Positions 43,304 to 55,100 of a stretch of DNA of 64,000 nucleotides are shown piece by piece. The notes beneath the pieces were generated by a model. It saw nothing but the letters and a program-made list of their open reading frames with translations, was not told the origin of the DNA and did no database searches. The DNA lies in assembly GCF_025562755.1 (NCBI RefSeq), contig NZ_CP103300.1:4341001-4405000 (forward strand). The letters run 5' to 3'. The translations under genes were made by a program, and so were the position numbers. The stretch is from Endozoicomonas euniceicola (GTDB lineage Bacteria; Pseudomonadota; Gammaproteobacteria; Pseudomonadales; Endozoicomonadaceae). Numbering within the stretch: position 1 is the first letter of the stretch; each line of letters opens with the position of its first letter.

Positions 43304-43331
43304 TTTCCAGGCCGCCTGTACGGCGGCAAAC
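43304..43331. repeat. solitary CRISPR-repeat-like sequence after serpin copy 2
   Basis: It has the palindromic core GCCGCCTGTACGGCGG in a 28-bp context like the array repeat. Its position relative to the serpin stop is the same as that of the degenerate terminal repeat of the array. No array follows. Confidence 0.6.
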
Positions 43332-43389
43332 CCGGAGTTTACCCTCTGCCGAAGGCCGCAGTCGGGTAGAACGAGCTGTTAGGTGCGTG

Positions 43390-43671
43390 TTAGCGGGAGA
43401 GTAGAGTCTTGAGCATTTCCTTGATCTCTGCGTTGTCAGCTTTCAACGAAGCAATTTCTCTATCTTGGTGATCGAAACGCTTGTCTTGCTGATCGAAACG
43501 CTTGTCTTGCTGGTCGAAACGCTTGTCTTGCTGGTCGAAACGCTTGTCTTGCTGGTCAAACCTTTGGTGCATCTCCCCACGGGTTTTACTGGCGAAGGAA
43601 ACGATACCAGTAAGGGTATCCCTGATATGGTCAAGCTCGGTATCGTTTTGCTGTTCAGCGTTAAGACTCAT
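43390..43671 (-). CDS. small coiled-coil protein with RFDQQDK heptads
   Basis: The 93-aa protein contains five tandem heptads of RFDQQDK type, encoded by near-identical 21-bp repeats (about 43466-43563), flanked by an N-terminal helix and a C-terminal coiled coil (REIASLKADNAEIKEMLKTL). It should form a parallel coiled coil. No membrane segment or enzyme motif is seen and its function is unknown. I start at ATG 43671 rather than at the TTG at 43677. The DNA repeat makes copy-number variation likely. Confidence 0.55.
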   Translation of the reverse strand: MSLNAEQQNDTELDHIRDTLTGIVSFASKTRGEMHQRFDQQDKRFDQQDKRFDQQDKRFDQQDKRFDHQDREIASLKADNAEIKEMLKTLLSR

Positions 43672-43956
43672 TGGCAATTACTCGTATATAGTGATTGAAA
43701 GATACGCAATAGCAGAGATTGGCGAAAAGACACCTAACTGATAACCTTTCGACCATCGCCTTCATTTCTTAACATTGTACGATATAGCTTATCACTTAGT
43801 TCTTAGCAGAGATGTTGTCAGCTCATTTTTTTGTCGTGTACAGGAGCAATAGGTTTAATAATGTTGCCTTGTAGCAAGTTAAAACGATACAACTGTAGCG
43901 TTATAAACTGCCATGGGCGACTAAGAGAGAGATCTTGAAGCAGACTCAATCTTAAG
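43672..43956. other. intergenic, no gene seen
   Basis: This AT-rich region lies between the coiled-coil gene and the MITE-like element. Its last ~20 bases (TCTTGAAGCAGACTCAATCT) are the start of the stretch duplicated at 30774. Nothing else is recognised. Confidence 0.4.
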
Positions 43957-44081
43957 GGGCGCAGCATTCAATAACTTACCGGGCTTTTGGCTGTTGGCTG
44001 TTGGCTATTAGCTGCTCATACAGCCAAAAGCCAACAGCCAACAGCCAACAGCGGTATATTATGTTCTGCTGCTTCCCTAAG
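43953..44081. mobile_element. MITE-like insertion with TAAG target duplication
   Basis: Compared with the empty site at 30781-30810, 121 bp (43957-44077) are inserted here, flanked by TAAG (43953-43956 and 44078-44081). The ends are imperfect inverted repeats sharing GGG, GCAGCA, ATAA and TACCG blocks. The centre is a palindrome of GCCAACA/GCCAAAA heptads around a TATGAGCAGC-like core (here read as GCTGCTCATA). It has no coding capacity. A related element lies between gltD and hemE. Confidence 0.7.
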
Positions 44082-44151
44082 CCTGATCTGAAAACAGGCA
44101 AGGATCGTAATAACAAACAGCTTTTGCAATGGAGTTGCGAGACGAGACGGT

Positions 44152-44679
44152 ATGAATCAGAACCTTACACTCATTGCCACTGGCATCGTGTTTAACCTGT
44201 TCTGGCTTGTCAGTGTTTTTGGACAGTCACAATACATCTGGTTATCTGTTCTTATGTTGCTGACCAGCTGGTGGTTTGTTCCCGGTGGCTTTCAGTGGGC
44301 TCTGCTGCTGGCTCTGCCGGGAATACTGATGGATGCCTTGCTGGTTTATTTCGGGGTGTATGCCTTTGCTGAAACGACTTTCTACCCACAGTCAGGGCTC
44401 CCGGTCTGGTTGATGGTGTTGTGGCTGGGCTTCTCTACGTTTTTGTGGTGTATTCGAAAACTCATTCTGGCCAGAACGCCTTTCCTCATTGCTGCCCTGG
44501 GTGGTCCGGCAGGTGCGGTCAGTTATCTTGCCGGAGAACGTTTGGGAGCAGTGATGCTGCCACTGGGGCTTCTAAAATCAGCAGTGATTATTGTTATTTG
44601 CTGGACGCTGTTCTCTATGCTGGCGCTCTGGTGGCTGAAGCGCATTGACAAAACTATTTACAGGGATGTTAACCCATGA
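44152..44679 (+). CDS. DUF2878 family inner-membrane protein
   Basis: The 175-aa protein is almost entirely hydrophobic, with about five to six transmembrane helices (around 7-25, 29-50, 55-72, 85-103, 106-125, 140-160). The pattern fits the DUF2878 family. Its stop overlaps the next start (ATGA), so it is coupled to the chalcone-isomerase-like gene. Function unknown; such pairs are often found near fatty-acid or pigment-linked genes, but nothing here confirms that. Its upstream region is duplicated at 30774-30894. Confidence 0.75.
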   Translation: MNQNLTLIATGIVFNLFWLVSVFGQSQYIWLSVLMLLTSWWFVPGGFQWALLLALPGILMDALLVYFGVYAFAETTFYPQSGLPVWLMVLWLGFSTFLWCIRKLILARTPFLIAALGGPAGAVSYLAGERLGAVMLPLGLLKSAVIIVICWTLFSMLALWWLKRIDKTIYRDVNP

Positions 44680-45173
44680 GATTGATCGTACCGATCTGCC
44701 TGATGCTGATCAGCCTTCTGTCGCAGGCAAGCACTTTGAACTGGAATAACTGGCAAACCGTTGGACAGGGTAAACTGACCTGGGGTTTCTGGACTATTTA
44801 TAATTCTGAACTGAGAACGCCAACCGGGCAGTATTCCCCCGGTCAGGAACCGCTTGCTCTCGTGATTACTTACCAGCGGGACATTAGTCGGGAAGACCTG
44901 CTGGAGGCAACCGATGAACAGTGGCAACACCTGGGCGTTCCAAAGGCTCGCCGGGCGGTATGGCTGGCGCAGCTTGAAGCGATATGGCCCGATGTGCGCA
45001 AAGGTGACCAGTTGACTTTTGTGTTCTCTCACGATGAAGGTGTTTTCTTTCAGGCAGATAAGCAGCTTGGTGTGCCGATGAAAGCTGACTTTTCCAGAGC
45101 CTTTATTGATATCTGGCTGTCCCCCGAAACGACATACCCCGGACTGCGACTGCAGTTGCTCGGGAAGGATTAG
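44676..45173 (+). CDS. chalcone isomerase-like periplasmic protein
   Basis: The 165-aa protein has a signal peptide (about 1-18, ending SQA) and the compact fold of the Chalcone_3 family, with GQGKLTWGFWTIYNSELRTP near the N-terminus, PLALVITYQRDISREDLL and the C-terminal FSRAFIDIWLSPETTYPGLR, LQLLG. Bacterial members are not known flavonoid enzymes and the substrate is unknown. It overlaps the DUF2878 gene by 4 bp and is probably co-translated. Confidence 0.75.
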   Translation: MRLIVPICLMLISLLSQASTLNWNNWQTVGQGKLTWGFWTIYNSELRTPTGQYSPGQEPLALVITYQRDISREDLLEATDEQWQHLGVPKARRAVWLAQLEAIWPDVRKGDQLTFVFSHDEGVFFQADKQLGVPMKADFSRAFIDIWLSPETTYPGLRLQLLGKD

Positions 45174-45382
45174 TTCTCTGAAATAAATCTGCTTAAGCCA
45201 GCCGCCCTGGTTGGTTAATGTTGTACAACACAGTCTATTGAAGAAAAGCTTGGAAAGCACTGGTGCGAACCAGAAAGATAACAGGTACTGTTTACAGCTC
45301 TGTTTAAAGCGTGAAACAATGCAAAAGCATGCTCTGACAAATCCAAAACCACAATAAAAACAGGGTTAAAGGGAATTACACA

Positions 45383-46090
45383 ATGGCCTCACTATTGTTT
45401 TACAACGAGCCGGTTTTCCTGAATCGGGAAGTTCATAAAACTCTGACTTTTAAAGCGTCCACCGATTTTTCTTTTACGGAAGAGGTTAATTCAGTCCCAC
45501 TGACGGGTATCGAATTTTTTGAAGCCAGCCGGGATATGCCCGTCGTGTTCAGCAAAGATGAGAAAGGTGACTATTTCCCTCTTGCACTGCTTTCTCTAAT
45601 GGAACATGGACACAAGCATCTGGGTAGCAGCGGCTCCTGGGAAAACAGCTATATCCCTGCTTTTGTCCGACGTTATCCTTTTGCCCTGAATGAAGAAGGA
45701 ACGGTCTGTTTTGACCAGCAGGCAAAACAATTTGATGATGACGAGGGGGAAGCTCTGTTTGACGAGAAAGGTGAAAACTCCTCAACACTGAACAATATCA
45801 TTGAGTTCCTGAATAACTACGACCAGCAATATAAAGTTACCCGGCAATATTGCGATGAATGTAAAGAGCTGGAACTGTTTTCTCCCTTCAATCTTCAGAT
45901 TTTAATTGACAAAGATCACCCTCTGCGGCTTGAAGGGCTGCATGTCATTGACGAGAAAAAACTGGCAGAACTGGATGGTAAAAAAGTGACTGCCTGGTTT
46001 AAACAGGGCTGGCTGGCGTGGACTTACGCACACCTGCACTCCCTGGGGGCGCTTAATCGTCTTGTTAAACGACAGAAGGTCGACAACTGA
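45383..46090 (+). CDS. SapC family protein
   Basis: The 235-aa protein follows the SapC family pattern: an early FYNEPVFLNREVHKTL, EFFEASRDMPVVFSKDEKGD, YFPLALLSLMEHGH, SGSWENSYIPAFVRRYPFAL, EALFDEKGE and the C-terminal LEGLHVIDEKKLAELDGKK with TYAHLHSLGALNRL. The family is named after a Campylobacter S-layer locus but its biochemical role is unclear. AAGGGA lies 9 nt before the ATG. It precedes the giant adhesin on the same strand, separated by a hairpin. The 209 bp before it hold no ORF. Confidence 0.75.
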   Translation: MASLLFYNEPVFLNREVHKTLTFKASTDFSFTEEVNSVPLTGIEFFEASRDMPVVFSKDEKGDYFPLALLSLMEHGHKHLGSSGSWENSYIPAFVRRYPFALNEEGTVCFDQQAKQFDDDEGEALFDEKGENSSTLNNIIEFLNNYDQQYKVTRQYCDECKELELFSPFNLQILIDKDHPLRLEGLHVIDEKKLAELDGKKVTAWFKQGWLAWTYAHLHSLGALNRLVKRQKVDN

Positions 46091-46107
46091 TCGTTGTTGT
46101 TTATGAG

Positions 46108-46128
46108 AACCGGGCATTCCGCCCGGTT
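46108..46128 (+). terminator. possible terminator after the SapC gene
   Basis: AACCGGGC and GCCCGGTT form an 8-bp stem around ATTCC, followed by TGTTG. The T tail is weak, so termination may be partial. Confidence 0.5.
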
Positions 46129-46179
46129 TGTTGACTCTGGCACATAAGGATTCAGTGCTTTCACTCAAAAGGAATTGGT

Positions 46180-49100
46180 ATGGCTGAGTTTGATCGCAAT
46201 CAGCTGGCGATTTCCATCAACCTGATTAATCAACAGGTTGATAGCAAGCTGCACATCCCATCGCTGTCCGCATTCACCGCCGTTTTTCTGTCTACCCAGG
46301 CCCAGGCAGCCGGGCATGATATACAGGCGGATTCGAACTTTACTAAAGTCACTTCAGCTAATTCGGTTCATACCATTACCTCCGACAAACGATCGGGCAC
46401 CAATGCGATCAATGTGTTCAATAAGTTTGTGGTGGGCGAATCCAATGTCGTTAATCTTCAGGTGCCGAACGATGCCAGCAAACTGGTGAATATTGTTCGG
46501 GGCAGTTCTGCACCGGCCGTTCATGGCATTTTAAACAGCTACAAAAACGGGACGTTGGGAGGCGATGTTGTTTTCGCCAGCTCTGCCGGGTTTATTGTCG
46601 GTAAAACCGGGGTTGTGAATGTTGGTCAGTTGTCGGTTAAGACTCCTTCAGAAACTGAATTAAATGCGCTGGTCAGCGGTACGGAAGCGGTCGCGGATAA
46701 TATTAACAGTCTTTTGAACAATAGTTTTGCGGTATCACCGGCCGGGACAGTAAGAATCTCAGGTAAGGTTAATGCGGCATCGGGTGTGGATATTTTCGCC
46801 AACACCGTAGAGATTGATAAGGATGCCATTGTGATTTCAGGTAATGCCGCAGCGGCTACCGGAGTCAGTGGTTATGGTGTTAATGGTGACTTCACAGCGG
46901 TTAACCTGGATGACCTGACGATTCCAACGGAGCTAAAGGTTGACGGGGGAACCATTGTTCTCAAGGCGGCCAGTAGTGCTGCCAACGCCATTAATCTGTC
47001 GGGTGATTTATACGCCGATGGTGGTTTTACCTTTACTGCGGACAATATCACCGTAAATTCTGAAGCCGTGCTGGACGCTCGGGATGCGGCAGACCTGTCC
47101 TCTTCAGGCAGTATCCAGTTTCTTGCTGAGGGTAACGATAGCACCACCTTGAATTTAAACGGCTCCGGTAACAAGGTTATTCTGGAAGCGTCGTCTGCCT
47201 CAACACCGGAGACAAATAGTTCTGGTATTTCGCTGATTGGCGCAGTCACCTCCGATGGCTCTGTGAATGTCACGGCTGACCGGTTTCAGTCAAACCGGAG
47301 CAGCTCTGTTGATGTTGAAGGCTCCATCACGATTACGGCTGACTCCAATGTCAGTGTCAGTGGTGGGCTGGCGGCAGAGTCTGGTATTACCATTAACTCA
47401 AAAGATATTGACCTTAATTCCGGCAGCATGCTGGATACCCGCAACAGTGATGACTCTGCCCGTGGTGATGTAGCGCTGACTGCCAGAGTCAGTGAAGCCA
47501 TTGGTATTGGCGTGGTTAGCTCGACAACCTCCATTGACATGGATGGTACGGTTTACGGCAACCATATTACTGCTAAAGCCGAATCAACCGCCGCCAGCTC
47601 TTTTTATGAAGACCCCGGCTCAAGCGTTGGCATGATCAGTGCCGGTGTCCTGGCTGGTGCGACGGTGTTCGTTATGGATGCCACAGCGGATGCCACGGTT
47701 AACGTAAACGGCAATGCCAATATACAGGCCAGCGGTAATGTTGAGCTGGCTTCAGAAGCCCATGCGATCACTGATGCCTCAACCATCACTTTAAATGGCC
47801 GAACCGCGTCGCTGGCTGCCGTTTACGCTGACAGCGACGCGACCAGCACCACCCATGTTAAACAGGGAGCCACTGTTCAGGCAGGAGGCAACCTGGATGT
47901 AACAGCCCATAATGAAGCCTATGTGTCAGCGTCGGCGCTGGATGTGGTCGCAGACGACAGTAACCAGCTGGTGATTGCCGCAGCGGCGGGTGTCGCTGAT
48001 GTTGATGCCACTGCGAAAATAGACTCCGGCGTCACACTGGATGCGGATAATCTGGTGGTGGCCGCTGAAAACCAGAACTACTTCTATGTTTCAGCCAGTG
48101 CCTATGGCCTGAAAAATACCCGCTATGGTATTGCCGTTGCGGTGGGTGATTTTGATACCAGCGCTACGGCGGAACTGGGCAGCAGCATTGGCAGTAACAG
48201 CGACAAAGTCGGCAATGTCACCATTACCGCTCTTGACCGGACGCTGAACCAGCGGGTGCATTCAGGGGTTACTGTTGGCAGTAACCTTCTGGCACGAACG
48301 GTATTTTCCCAGGGGGTTGCGGGCTTATCGGCCATACAGAATGGCGTGAACAGCCAGATCAATAAATACCTCCCGGTGGGTGAGTCCGTACCAAAAGGCG
48401 ACAATGGGAAGGTTGATTTTAAAGGTGGTCTGGCCTTCTCCCTGAACCTTTCCGATCACGAAGCCTATAGTTACCTAGGTACGAATAAAAGTGGTCAGTC
48501 GTCTGCTCCCTCGGTGAATGCTTCAGGCAATGTACTGGTGGCTAGCCAGACCGATCTCGGCTCTGATGACAACTCGGTAGCCGGTGGTAATGATAATGGG
48601 TCGCTGGGAGGTGATCAGGGCGGGTATCGAACCTCTGCCGAGGCAGCGGTTTCGTCGCCTGCCCAGGAGAGCGGTCAAACCAACAAGACTGATAAAGCAC
48701 TGGCGCTTGCCCTGAACTTTGCTATAAACGACAGTGACTCGATTGCTGAAATCGGTGATTCGGTCACTATTGACGCAGCAAATGTGGGTGTACTTTCCGC
48801 CCAGCACATGCCCATTGTCTCCACCTATGACAAGTGGGACACCTTCAACGATGTGATCGGCAAATTTAATGGTGTTGGCGGATTGCAGAATAATATTCTG
48901 ACATCGTTTGCCAACTCAGGTTCTTCTGCGGATAAAGAAGCTTATGGCGGTTCCATTAATGTTGTCTGGAATGATTTTGACACCAAGGCCTGGATTGGTG
49001 ATCACGCCAATGTTACCACCACTGGCACAGGCAGCTGGAGTGCCAGCCGCAAGGTAAAGGCCAACAGTCAGGTTCAGGGGCTGTTTACCAAAGGCAAGGT

Positions 49101-52100
49101 ATTTTCGGACATCAATTATAACTTTTCCTTCACGGACTCTGTGACGGTAAAAGCCTATAACCTGATGGAAACCGTTAATCTGGCAGGGAATCTGGGCTCC
49201 CTTGGGTTAATTCCTAACGCTAATGGCACCAATGAGAAAGGTAAGTCTGTCGGCGGTTCCATTACCTATGTGCAACAGGCCGGTCAGGCGGTGGCAGGCA
49301 TTGGCAAAAGCACCGTTAACGCTTCAGGCAATGTGGGCATTTATGCGGAAACGGATGAACGACACTTTCTTGTTACTCCCTCGTCAGGACAAGGCAGGGG
49401 AACGGGTACCAATGGTGCGGTGGGCATTCTCAACTCTGAAGTATTGACCCATGCTTCACTGAGTAATCTCGCCGGGTTGCAGGCGGACAAGCTGATTCTT
49501 ATCGCTGACCATGAGTTCGGAAACTGGGCAGCGGCAGGTGCCTTTAACTGGTCTGACCAGTCAGCGGTTGGCGTTGCTGTTGCTGCGAATATATCCCAGG
49601 GGGATACCAAGGCGTTTATTGGCGATAATCGGGACGAGTACAAAAAGGTAAAATTCCAGAACAGTAACAATGAAGATGATCCCAGGCCTTCACCCTCTTC
49701 CCCGGCTCCTGATCCAACCAAAGGTATTGTTGTCAATTCGGTCACCGTCCGTGGACGAGCCTCTGGAACCAATGGTTCTCTGGCAGTGGCTGGTGCGGTC
49801 ACCACTGAACCTTCTACAGAGCCGGGCATCGGAACAAAACTTGAGGGCTGGTATAACGGGCTCTCTTCTAAAGTGGCGGCCAATTACACCGGAGCAAACG
49901 GCAGTGGCAGTGACTCTTCAATAGGTCAGTCATCGCAAAGTGGCAAGAATGACTCCGGCAACGATTCCGGTAACGATTCTGGTAAGAGTAGCGCTCAAGT
50001 GGCTTCTGACCAGACCGGGATGACCGGGGCGGGCAGCTTCACGGTTTCTGTCAATAATATCGATGCCAAAGCAATGGTAGACGGTGCGGTCATCTCGGGT
50101 CACAGCAATGGCGGCGGTCATAATGATGTAGACGTCGAAGTGCAGGCACTGGAGAAAGTGATTTCTGCCAGCGCTACCGGCTCAGCCGCCTTGTCCTTAC
50201 TGGGCGCACAGTCACCAACGAATCAGAACACTATTGCCGGTGCAATCTCTTACCAGATCAGCTTTAACGATGCCCTGGCATGGATTACTAACTCTACGAT
50301 TTCCCATGCGGACGATGTCAGTGTGCAGGCTCTGCATGGTGGAGAACTGACGTCTGTGGCGCTGGCTCTCTCTGTTACCAAACCGGATCAGTTGTCGGTT
50401 CTGACCAAAAATGGTGCACTGTCCATTTCCGGTGCGCAGATATACGACGGCACTTCAGCAAGGGTTCAGGGTTCCAGCATCAGTTCCAACCAGGGAGCTA
50501 ATAACGATCTGGAAGTTTCTGCCTATAACAACAGTTATGTAGGCGTCGGTGGTGGTTCACTGTATGCCGGCGGCAAACAGGGAGCCGGTCTGGCTATTAC
50601 CTTTGCCGAAATTAATGACCCTTCGGCGATTCCCGGAAATGCCAATCCGGATGGTAATAATGTCTTGAGCAGCGCCTATGGCGAAGATGTCTACAACGGT
50701 GCAGCCACAGAAGCTATCGTCGATTTTAGTGGCAATACCCGAAGCTATTTAAACGATTTTGACCGTATTGATATCAGCGCCAGAAGCCTGAATCGTATTG
50801 GTATTGGTGCAGCAGGCATCGGCTATAACAATAATCTTGATAACTCGCTTGGCTTCCTTGGCAGCTTTGCCATTGGCTCCATAGGCGCTGATACCAAAAC
50901 CCTGCTGAAAGGAACAGACATTACCAATGCGGGCATTGTGAATGTGAATGCCAGCGGTGAAAAAGACGGTACGCTGGATAGCATTCTCAGCAGCCTTGGC
51001 AGCAGCGCTATCAATAAGGATTTTGATTTCAGTGGTGAAGCGGCCATGGACAATACCAATGTCCACACCACCGATGATGGCAGCGGTTCCACCTACAGCT
51101 ATTCCACCGAAGGCAAACGCATTATTGCCGTGTCAGGTGTCGTTCAGGCTGGCAAGAAAAACCTGGGTATTTCCTACGCCCATGCGGACGTTAAGAGTGA
51201 AACGAAAGCCCGCATTGAAGACGTTAATATCAACAGAAATGACTCTGCCGCGGAAGTGAATGTTAATGCCCGGGACAATACTCTGCTTTACAGCGTAGCC
51301 ATTGGTGTTGGCGTGGGGACTGGTGGATTTTCAGGGGTAGGTTCCGTTGCCGTGAACCGGCTGAACAATCAGATAGCCGCAGAAATTGGCGACTGGAACG
51401 GAGTGGATAAAGGCATCATTAATGCCAGTCAGCTGTCTGTTATTGCCCAAAATGATATGGACCTGATAAACGTCGCAGGTTCCGTTGCTGTTGCCAGTGG
51501 TCAGGGCGGGGCTACCGCTGGTGGTCTGGCAGTGGCTCTGAATCTGGTGGGAACTGATGAGCATTCAACCAGAGCCCGCATCAGCAACACGACACTGAAG
51601 GTCGATGGCGACCTGAGTGTCCGCGCGTTGAGTGGCACATCCGGAAATCATAATCTGCTGGTGGGTAATGCCATTGCCATTGGTGCCAGTCTTGGGCAGA
51701 GCGGGATTGGTTTTGCCGGTGCTATTGCCACCAATAATGTGGATCAGAGTATCGAGGCAGGCATTAAAGATATTGCCACCAACCGAAGTGCCGATGCGGA
51801 TGCCAATAACGGCGGCGATGTGATTGTTCAGGGACAGGATTATACCGACAGCGTGGCTACGGCATGGATGGGCGCTGGTTCGGGCAACGGTTCCGCCGGA
51901 GGTGTTGCGGTTGCCACCAACCGGGTCGATTCTGATGTGACGGCTGAAATTCTGGGCAACAGTGGCAACCCCGGCAGCACCACCCTGAAAGCTCAAAATG
52001 TAATAGTCGATGCCTTTCGTCGAAACTGGCTGCTGACCATTGATGCTGGTGTGGCGGCTTCTAAACAGGTGTCGTTAGCCGGGTCAGTGGGAACCGGTAT

Positions 52101-55100
52101 CATAGACGGCGATGTGACAGCAAGAATTGCCAGCGATGCCCGTATTGAGGCCTGGAACAATGTGCTGGTCAATGCCGATGCGCTCAGTGTCAACCTGGTG
52201 GGCAGTGGTGCGGTGGGTATCGGACTGGACAGTGGCGCCGGGGCGGTTGCTATCTCAACGGCCATGGAATATGGCAAAACGGAAGCCTACATTGATGATG
52301 CTGTGGTGATCGCTAAAGGCAAGGGCAGCACCATGCAGGTGGATACCGGCGACCTCAAGGGGTATGGCAATCTGCCAGACCTTTCTACGGCCGGCGATGA
52401 CTCAAATCCCGATGCAGTGTCCATGGGCGACCTGACCTCCGGCTTTGACCTGCTCTCTGTGGAACGTACTAAAGAAAACGTCAATGGTCTGGTGGTCAAT
52501 GCCACATCCAGAACCAAACAGCGAGCCATTACCGTTAGCGGCGCAGGTGGCAAAACCGTTGCCATTAACGCCAATGTTGCTACCAATGGCACTTACAATG
52601 CCACCAAAGCCTATATCAAAAACGCCACTATTAACTCCGGTGTCAGTAATGAAAGCGGTGCCGACGTTTATGTCCGGGCTAATGCCCATGAAGCCGGACT
52701 GGCTGTTTCAGCCGGTATTGCGGTTTCCGGGGGAGGGGAGGCTGCTGGTGCCGGTGTCGGTGGCTTTTCCACGAATGCCCAGAAGCGTTCCAGTGAAGCG
52801 ACGGTTGAAAATTCCACCGTCAATGCTGACAAGCTGACTATTGACGCCAATAGCTCGAAACTGGCGCAGGCGGTTTCTGCCGGTGTGGCGGCAGGGCTGG
52901 GAACCACGGGGGGGCTGGGTGGCGCTGCTTCGGTGGTGATTACTGAACAGGCAGGAAATACCAGGGCATGGCTGCGGGGTGGTACGACCACTGCGGGACA
53001 GGTACTGGTGGTGTCTGACCGTCGTCAGGAAGCCAATGTCGCGGCAGGAGCTGCGGGTATTGGTACGACAGTGGGCGTCGGTATCGGGTTGGCGGTTAAT
53101 ATTGTTGGCGGTGATTCCAAGGCCATTATTGGTAATGACCTGAACGACGATGGTGATACACGCACAACGGCTGTTAATGCGAATACGGTCACCGTAGACG
53201 CTGACCGTGTTGCCAGTGCTAAAAGCTATGTCTTCGGTGCCGGACTGTCCGGCAGCTATGGGGTTGCTGCCATGGTCAATACCACGGAATTCCGTGGTGA
53301 AACCCGTGCTGCCATTCATGGCTACCTCAAGAACAATAACCTGACCACTGACCTCCGTGGCCGTGATGGCAGTTCAGCCGCAACCAATGTCACGGTGAAT
53401 GCTCAGGAGTTTCAGGATGCTGATCAGTGGGCGGCAGGCATTGGCGCAGGTGCCAGTGTGGGTGTGGGCGCAGTGGCCAATGTGGTGCTGGGGCGTTCGC
53501 AGGTTTACAGCGAAGTGGTGGGTTCGGACATCAAAGCCGGTACGCTGGATCTTGACGCCAATGCCCAACGCAAATCACGCCTGATCAGTGTGGCCGGTGG
53601 GGCTTCTACCAATGTAGCGGCAGCGGTCAGCATCGGCGTGGCGCTTTATGGTCAGGGCGACACCACCGCAGAAGATGGCACCAATGCCGAAAATGAGTTT
53701 GACCCCAGCCGCAATGAAGCGAATACCGTTCTGGCAGCGGATACCGCCGCTTATAACCGACACCTGTCTGATGAAGACCTGGCAGCAATATCAGCAGATT
53801 CGGGTGTAACTATTGAACGCAGCGGTACGCCTGCTACCTCAACGACGACAGAGTCTGGTAAGTCCCTGAAACTCAGTGGCGAAAGTGTCACCGCTGCCCG
53901 TATCAGCGGTGGCGAAATTGATGTGGATACACTTAACGTCAATAGTCGTGCATTGCAGCACAGCTATCAGGGATTGGGGGCTGCACAGGCCAGCTCTGTC
54001 GGTATTGCTGGCGTAGTGGGCATCAGTCGTTCTTATGAAATGAATATCGCTACCGTTGATAGCAATATCAAGGCGGGCAACGCCGTTATTGGTGCCAGTC
54101 TGGAAAATGCCAGTGCGGACGATGCGGCGCTGGAAATGAAGAGTTTTATCGTGGGGCTGGGTGGTACCAGCGTGGTGGTCAACTATAACGATGCCCGCAG
54201 TGAAAACCGGGTAGTGGCTGGTATTAACTCGGTTGAAGGAAACGACACTGGAAACCTTGAAGTCACGGCAACGGATGCCACTGAAATCCGTCTGGGCGAT
54301 GTAGACAGTGGTAAGCCATCGTCGGCTACCGACGGTAACTTCAACCTGAATATTGGTGCGGCGGCGATTGGTGTCAGCATCGGTTATGCCAAAAAGAACA
54401 GCGATATCGATGCCTGGATGGGGGAGACCGGCCAGCTGGTGGATGGGTTTAACAGTCTCTCCGTTTCTGCCCTGAATAAAGGGATGATCAAGAGTACCAA
54501 CTTTGCCCTGTCTGGTGGTCTGATCGCCGGTGTGCAGGGGGTGGTGACTCAGGCTTATGATGACTCCAGCGTAAAGTCGGCGGTGTATGGCACCATTGAT
54601 ACCGGTTCAGCATCCGGTGTCGTTGATATTACTGCACAGTCTGCGCCCGAGCTTTATTCCAGTGCCTATGGTGTCACGGTGGGAGCGGGGGGCTCCATGG
54701 GTGGCTCCTTCGCATATGCGGTTACGGAGACCAAAGCGGAAGCGGAAGTCGGCGACGGAACTATTTTCAATGGCAGTGGTAAGGTCGTTGTGCGCTCTGA
54801 AACGGGGAGCGGCGTGGATGGCTATGAGACGGCGCATGCCAGAGCCTTTGCCGCTTCCGGCGCACTGTTGCTGGGTGTTGCGGGCAGTGAAGCCAGGGCG
54901 ACCAACCGGTCGCAGTCCATTGCCCGAATCGGTGATGGGGTTTCCATACCTTATTCTGATTTCTCTGTTTACGCTCGTCATACCGGGGTGCAGATTGCCG
55001 ATGCCGACGGTTACTTTGTCGGACTGGTGGCGGGCGGTTATCAGACAGGCGTTGCTCAATCCTTTACCTCCAGCCGGGTTGAGTTTGGCAAGAATCCGAT

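Larger units (their letters stand above)
41735..43331 (+). repeat. right copy of the ~1.6-kb direct repeat (serpin unit)
   Basis: It is homologous to 31151-32744 in the same orientation, from TTACCATTAATT through the serpin gene to the CRISPR-repeat-like sequence. Divergence is appreciable (roughly 10-15% by eye in aligned blocks), so the duplication is not recent. Confidence 0.85.

Noticed and set aside
43390..43671. Anti-CRISPR protein
   Set aside because: Small size and location invited the idea, but there is no Aca-type HTH partner or similarity; the heptad repeats explain the sequence.
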